Source: Gemmatimonadota bacterium (GTDB lineage Bacteria; Latescibacterota; UBA2968; UBA8231). Taken from it: a stretch of DNA of 34,530 nucleotides. The stretch is from NCBI GenBank assembly GCA_009841115.1, contig VXML01000038.1, positions 1 to 34,530 on the forward strand, given 5' to 3'. Below the pieces are notes generated by a model. It ran no database searches. It had not been told where the DNA came from and saw nothing but the letters and a program-made list of their open reading frames with translations. A program made the position numbers and the translations under genes. Shown piece after piece: positions 31,274-34,530 of this stretch (position 1 is the stretch's first letter; the number at the start of each line of letters is the position of its first letter).

Positions 31274-33670
31274 TCAGTCGTCCGAGTCTAATAAGCTTAA
31301 ATGACCCATACGGAGCAATTTTTCTTGGGTGTCTTCGGCGGCATTACGCACACTTTCGTTGTCGTGATCAAAACCGGCTTTCAGGATTGCTCGCGCCTCA
31401 TCCGTTGAGACGAAGATTGAGCTGTCTTCGGGCATGGAATGGATCAGCTTGGCAAAACATTTGACCACTTGTGCCGTGTGCTCAGGGAGCATGGTATGCA
31501 ACGATTGCAACGGAAACCAAACGCTCATTTCTCGTTTACTCTGATCTGTATATAGGATACCGGGCACATCTAAAATTTTAGAATAGGCTTCTAATCGCCA
31601 CTTGGCTTCTAAGCACTCGGCTTCCAGCCAGAAAGTAAATTCGCTGAGCTCTGTTGGCTCTCCGACTTCTAATCGCCACTCGAAGAAGGCAATTGTTCTA
31701 TCCTCCAAGTTCTCGTTAAACTGCGGCTTGTCGGTATTTTTCAATAAACGTCCTATATTATCGAACAATGTCGCCCAGTGCTTTCGTTCGTCGTTAGATT
31801 TCTGGTAAAAGCGTGCTAGTAGGCTGCTGTCGCCCGTCAGTGGATATACGTCCCATAAATAGTAGAGGAACAAATGCTCAGTGAGGGTATCGATCTCCTC
31901 CCGACCAGACGGATTTTGTTGTTCCAAGTAATCCAGATGTTCCAGGGCAAACTCAAATTCATCGCGAACAATATCAAAGGCCGGCTTATAGGGTCGGTTA
32001 TAGCTCAGAAAAGTCCCAAACGCCGCCTGCCAAGCAGGAATATTGTCTTGAGGGAAGAAGTCGGACCTGTGCTCAGTCGCCCATTCTTGACTAAGCTGGC
32101 AAATTTGCCAGTAGTTCATGCCCAGAATAGCGTACTCCGGGATCGTTAGCGGATGCGGATATTCTGCTTCCGGTCTGAAACGTTTTTCGAGAATAGGCAT
32201 GATCTCGTGGACTTCTGCCTTGTCATCATGCCTATGCACCCAACTTACGAAGTTGCTCAAGTTATCCAAGGCACGGCCCCGTGTAGTGTTGATGGCCTCG
32301 GTGAGTGGATCGCTGTTCAACAGAACAGGCTGGTTCCGATCTAGTGCCCAATCAAACTGGATGCAGAGCGTCTCCAGAATCTTGACCAGTTGTTTCCGAG
32401 CGGAGATTGGGACATTGACTTCATCCTTGAGGCAAACTTCGACAAAATCGCAGACAGCACGCCTAGAAGAACTCCAACTCGGATTTTCTCGTAATGTGTC
32501 GTTGTGGTGAACATCTTCCTCCCGATCTTCATCGGAATGAGAGATTACCCATTTACAGAAGTCAAACCATCGGTCGAGTTGTTCAAAACTTCCACCTTCC
32601 ACTTGCTCACGCATGGCTTGAATCGCGGATTTGACATAAATAGGACGCACGATTCGCTTGCGATTCTTCTCGATCCAGAATTCCAGCCTGTCATCGGCCG
32701 GTATAATCGACTCGGTGAAAACGGACTGAAACGCTTCGGCAAGGGTTGGAATATTGATATCGATGGACCAATCATCCCTGTCGCGGTGCTCATCTTGCCA
32801 CTCGTTGATGTAATCTAGTAATTCCTCGTCCAAGAGCCTCGAAAGTTCTTCGGATGATCTTGGACTGCGAGAGGTAATCGTTCTGACTTCAGATGTATGG
32901 AAGGGTAAGTAGGTCTCATCCGTAATCTCTTCTGCGTCGTCGTTGCTTTTGAGTTCTTCAAAATAGGTCGCATATTCTCCAAAAAGTACCGAAGCAAACG
33001 GCCTGAGTTGCTTATGATGGAAATTGTGCTTCAATTGATCGGAATCCGTTTCGGTAAATTCTTCACCCATCTGTTCACGATATTCACGATAATTTTCCAT
33101 TGGAGGACCGCTGAGTATCGCATCGAAAATTTGGGTTCGCTCGTCTTCTGTGAGCAATTCCGCACCAAAATGCTCACAAGATAACTGTATCATCTGCTGA
33201 AACTCATAGTGGTGTTGCTGTCTCGCATAATCTCCATGCTCTAAGATCAACTCCCGAATCCACGGCTTGGTTAGCTCGTTCAGATGCAACGCGTAAAGGT
33301 ATTGCCGGAGCCGTTTGAAAACATTCCATCGTTGATTCCGTAAAGTGCTGTCTAGGGACGCAATTATTGCCTCGGGTGATTGCTCATAAACCTTCTCGCA
33401 TGCATAGGTCAACGTGTGGATGAGGGTTTCTCTAGTATTTCGATAGTTCCGTTTTTCTTGGTTGAGCTTTGGACACCACACTTCTGAAAAATCACGACTC
33501 GTGTCGCTTTCAAGCTCGTCTTGACGCCTTCCAAGACGGATCATGCTCGCCGTAGCATCTATAAGCATACGGGCGACTTGAAAAGGCTCTTTATCCGCCA
33601 GAGGGCGAATGCCTTTGGCTAAAACTTCTTGATAGTGCCATGTGTCGAACTTAGGAGCTGGATTGAGCAT
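31274..33670 (-). CDS. Large alpha-helical repeat protein, candidate sensor subunit
   Basis: A 798-residue protein with no signal peptide, membrane helix, Walker motif or catalytic signature. It is nearly all helical and rich in Glu, Leu, Arg and aromatic residues. From memory, the segments PKFDTWHYQEVLAKGIRPL, DFSEVWCPKLNQEKRNYRN, RWNVFKRLRQYLYALH and the block INTTRGRALDNLSNFVSWVH resemble the HEAT-like sensor halves of very large uncharacterised NTPase or effector proteins in bacterial accessory regions. Its ATG at 33670 overlaps the upstream gene by 20 bases in another frame, with only a weak ribosome site. Base composition is clearly richer in AT than the left part of the window. A defence-type role is inference; no target or activity can be read. 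Confidence 0.6.
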   Translation of the reverse strand: MLNPAPKFDTWHYQEVLAKGIRPLADKEPFQVARMLIDATASMIRLGRRQDELESDTSRDFSEVWCPKLNQEKRNYRNTRETLIHTLTYACEKVYEQSPEAIIASLDSTLRNQRWNVFKRLRQYLYALHLNELTKPWIRELILEHGDYARQQHHYEFQQMIQLSCEHFGAELLTEDERTQIFDAILSGPPMENYREYREQMGEEFTETDSDQLKHNFHHKQLRPFASVLFGEYATYFEELKSNDDAEEITDETYLPFHTSEVRTITSRSPRSSEELSRLLDEELLDYINEWQDEHRDRDDWSIDINIPTLAEAFQSVFTESIIPADDRLEFWIEKNRKRIVRPIYVKSAIQAMREQVEGGSFEQLDRWFDFCKWVISHSDEDREEDVHHNDTLRENPSWSSSRRAVCDFVEVCLKDEVNVPISARKQLVKILETLCIQFDWALDRNQPVLLNSDPLTEAINTTRGRALDNLSNFVSWVHRHDDKAEVHEIMPILEKRFRPEAEYPHPLTIPEYAILGMNYWQICQLSQEWATEHRSDFFPQDNIPAWQAAFGTFLSYNRPYKPAFDIVRDEFEFALEHLDYLEQQNPSGREEIDTLTEHLFLYYLWDVYPLTGDSSLLARFYQKSNDERKHWATLFDNIGRLLKNTDKPQFNENLEDRTIAFFEWRLEVGEPTELSEFTFWLEAECLEAKWRLEAYSKILDVPGILYTDQSKREMSVWFPLQSLHTMLPEHTAQVVKCFAKLIHSMPEDSSIFVSTDEARAILKAGFDHDNESVRNAAEDTQEKLLRMGHLSLLDSDD

Positions 33671-34355
33671 TTTGATTTTCTTGATCTTGAGGATTAGGAT
33701 GAAATTGAATGAGTATCTCTGCGAGCTCCAATGCGGCCTGTGTTTGATTCTCAGTTGTCCAATGAGCTAGTAGTTCGTGGTATCTATGGGCTAGAAACTG
33801 ATACTCAAGCTTAGCATATTCAAGCATCTTTGGCTTGAGTCGTACAGATTGTTCGCCATCGAGTGATAGTGCAATGTCCAAAATATAGTTATAGACTCTC
33901 GGGTTATCGACCGCAGGAAGTTTCAACACGATCCGGATGATCTCCTCCTGGATGATCTCCTCCGTTGCATTTTGAGATATATTCTTGAGATATTCAAGCT
34001 CCGGCCAGAAAGGATATTGAACAGAACTGTCGGACAATACCACAGAGTTAGGAGGATTTTTGAAGTAACCATTTTGTTCGAGATGGCTAAGCCATATAGG
34101 ATCACTACTTTTAGAAAAAAAATAGCGGTAATTTTCGCCACGACTCCGAAGAAGCATTAGAACTCGATTAATCTCAATAGAGGTAACATTACTACCTCTG
34201 CCTAGAATTTCCTTGAGTGCCGTGAGATCCTCAGTGACAATTGGCTGAGTCAGATCAATCGGTTCGGGATTAAGATCTTCCGCAGTTCGGTCCGGAGCAA
34301 ATGCCTTTATATAGTCCTCCAAATTGGGGTAGTAGTCGATGTATCGTCGGGACAC
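33651..34355 (-). CDS. Alpha-helical protein, probable continuation of a PIN-domain protein
   Basis: A 234-residue frame from GTG 34355. The sequence YRYFFSKSSDPIWLSHLEQN, then GYFKNPP and FWPELEYLKNIS recalls the start of the helical region of large accessory proteins. The downstream gene looks like the rest of that region, so the two would normally be one chain. The reading frame is open for another 47 codons upstream of the GTG, where it encodes the C-terminal part of a PIN-like domain, so GTG 34355 is doubtful even though GGGGA stands seven bases before it. It ends in a polar tail (NPQDQENQNAQSSS) that overlaps the next start. Confidence 0.5.
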   Translation of the reverse strand: MSRRYIDYYPNLEDYIKAFAPDRTAEDLNPEPIDLTQPIVTEDLTALKEILGRGSNVTSIEINRVLMLLRSRGENYRYFFSKSSDPIWLSHLEQNGYFKNPPNSVVLSDSSVQYPFWPELEYLKNISQNATEEIIQEEIIRIVLKLPAVDNPRVYNYILDIALSLDGEQSVRLKPKMLEYAKLEYQFLAHRYHELLAHWTTENQTQAALELAEILIQFHPNPQDQENQNAQSSS

Positions 34356-34530
34356 ACATGCTTCCCCAAAGCTTCCATCGTTAGTTATGACAGCAATACT
34401 CGCTTGGTTTTCTTGGTGATAATGTTCTAATGCACTGAGAATAAACGCATCTGGAAATTCTTTCTGTTTTTTTTCAGAGACCGTTTTAAAACTCCGTTAT
34501 GCTGCGAGTCTTCTGAGTATGAGATGGATC
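34356..34530 (-). pseudogene. C-terminal part of a PIN-like (DUF4935-type) domain, disrupted
   Basis: In the same frame as the gene below, the bases 34356-34496 translate to KKQKEFPDAFILSALEHYHQ, then ENQASIAVITNDGSFGEAC. The KKxEFPDAF segment and the following strand with TNDGSF match the catalytic C-terminal half of DUF4935/PIN-like nucleases. An in-frame TAA at 34497-34499 cuts this frame and no start codon lies between. A run of eight A (minus strand; 34467-34474 as T) lies just before the motif, and one more A would join the conserved part to a frame that is open to the window edge. So this is either a frameshifted gene, a sequence error, or decay. Confidence 0.55.

Noticed and set aside
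31274..33670. Search for Walker A/B or other NTPase motifs in the large helical protein
   Set aside because: No GxxxxGK[ST] or similar motif is present, so I did not call it a STAND or AAA ATPase.
1..34530. CRISPR arrays, insertion sequences, integrases and rRNA
   Set aside because: No regularly spaced repeats of 20-40 bases, no transposase or integrase motif and no rRNA-like sequence were found.

Overview
The window looks like a chromosome segment from a GC-rich, LPS-bearing diderm of the Fibrobacteres-Chlorobi-Bacteroidetes (FCB) neighbourhood. A Latescibacterota-like or related candidate phylum is my best guess. This rests on a 2128-residue SprA-type outer-membrane translocon homologue outside an obvious Bacteroidota context, an lptF-lptG pair, a multi-LysM amidase, and Gfo/Idh/MocA, phytanoyl-CoA dioxygenase-like and Opp/Dpp genes of the kind common in such uncultured lineages. 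The taxonomic call is inference; no rRNA is present.

Layout. 1-2491 (+): 3' end of feoA, feoB and a 48-residue membrane protein, an iron(II) uptake operon. It converges on a long minus-strand cluster that runs from 12845 down to 2577: sprA, a ComEA-like DNA-binding protein (TTG start), a PilM-like protein, a PilN/PilO-like protein, coaD and dprA. Apart from sprA and coaD these look like a DNA-uptake (natural transformation) set. 13312-15793 (+): lptF and lptG, the LPS-export permeases; lptF carries an in-frame 108-bp tandem duplication. 15852-18817 (-): an alpha-helical protein, a lipoprotein and selA, which implies selenocysteine use. 18934-20940 (+): a secreted six-LysM cell-wall amidase divergent from selA, with back-to-back promoter-like elements between them. 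21003-23344 (-): a small unknown protein, a Gfo/Idh/MocA oxidoreductase and an SDR. 23476-28442 (+): an ATP-grasp-like protein, larE, def, tRNA-Asp(GUC) with its terminator, a class I aldolase and a PhyH-family dioxygenase. 28446-30471 (-): oppF and oppD without permeases.

From about 30500 to the right edge the base composition becomes visibly more AT-rich and the gene content is accessory: a PIN-toxin/antitoxin pair, then a 798-residue helical protein and an upstream 234-residue helical protein. The upstream reading frame extends past its nominal GTG start into the C-terminal part of a PIN-like (DUF4935-type) domain before an in-frame TAA. I read these three pieces as one PIN-nuclease plus helical-repeat-sensor system that is either split into overlapping genes or broken by two frameshifts. 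It is the best candidate here for an undescribed (possibly defence) system.

There is no CRISPR array, rRNA, transposase or integrase that I can see.
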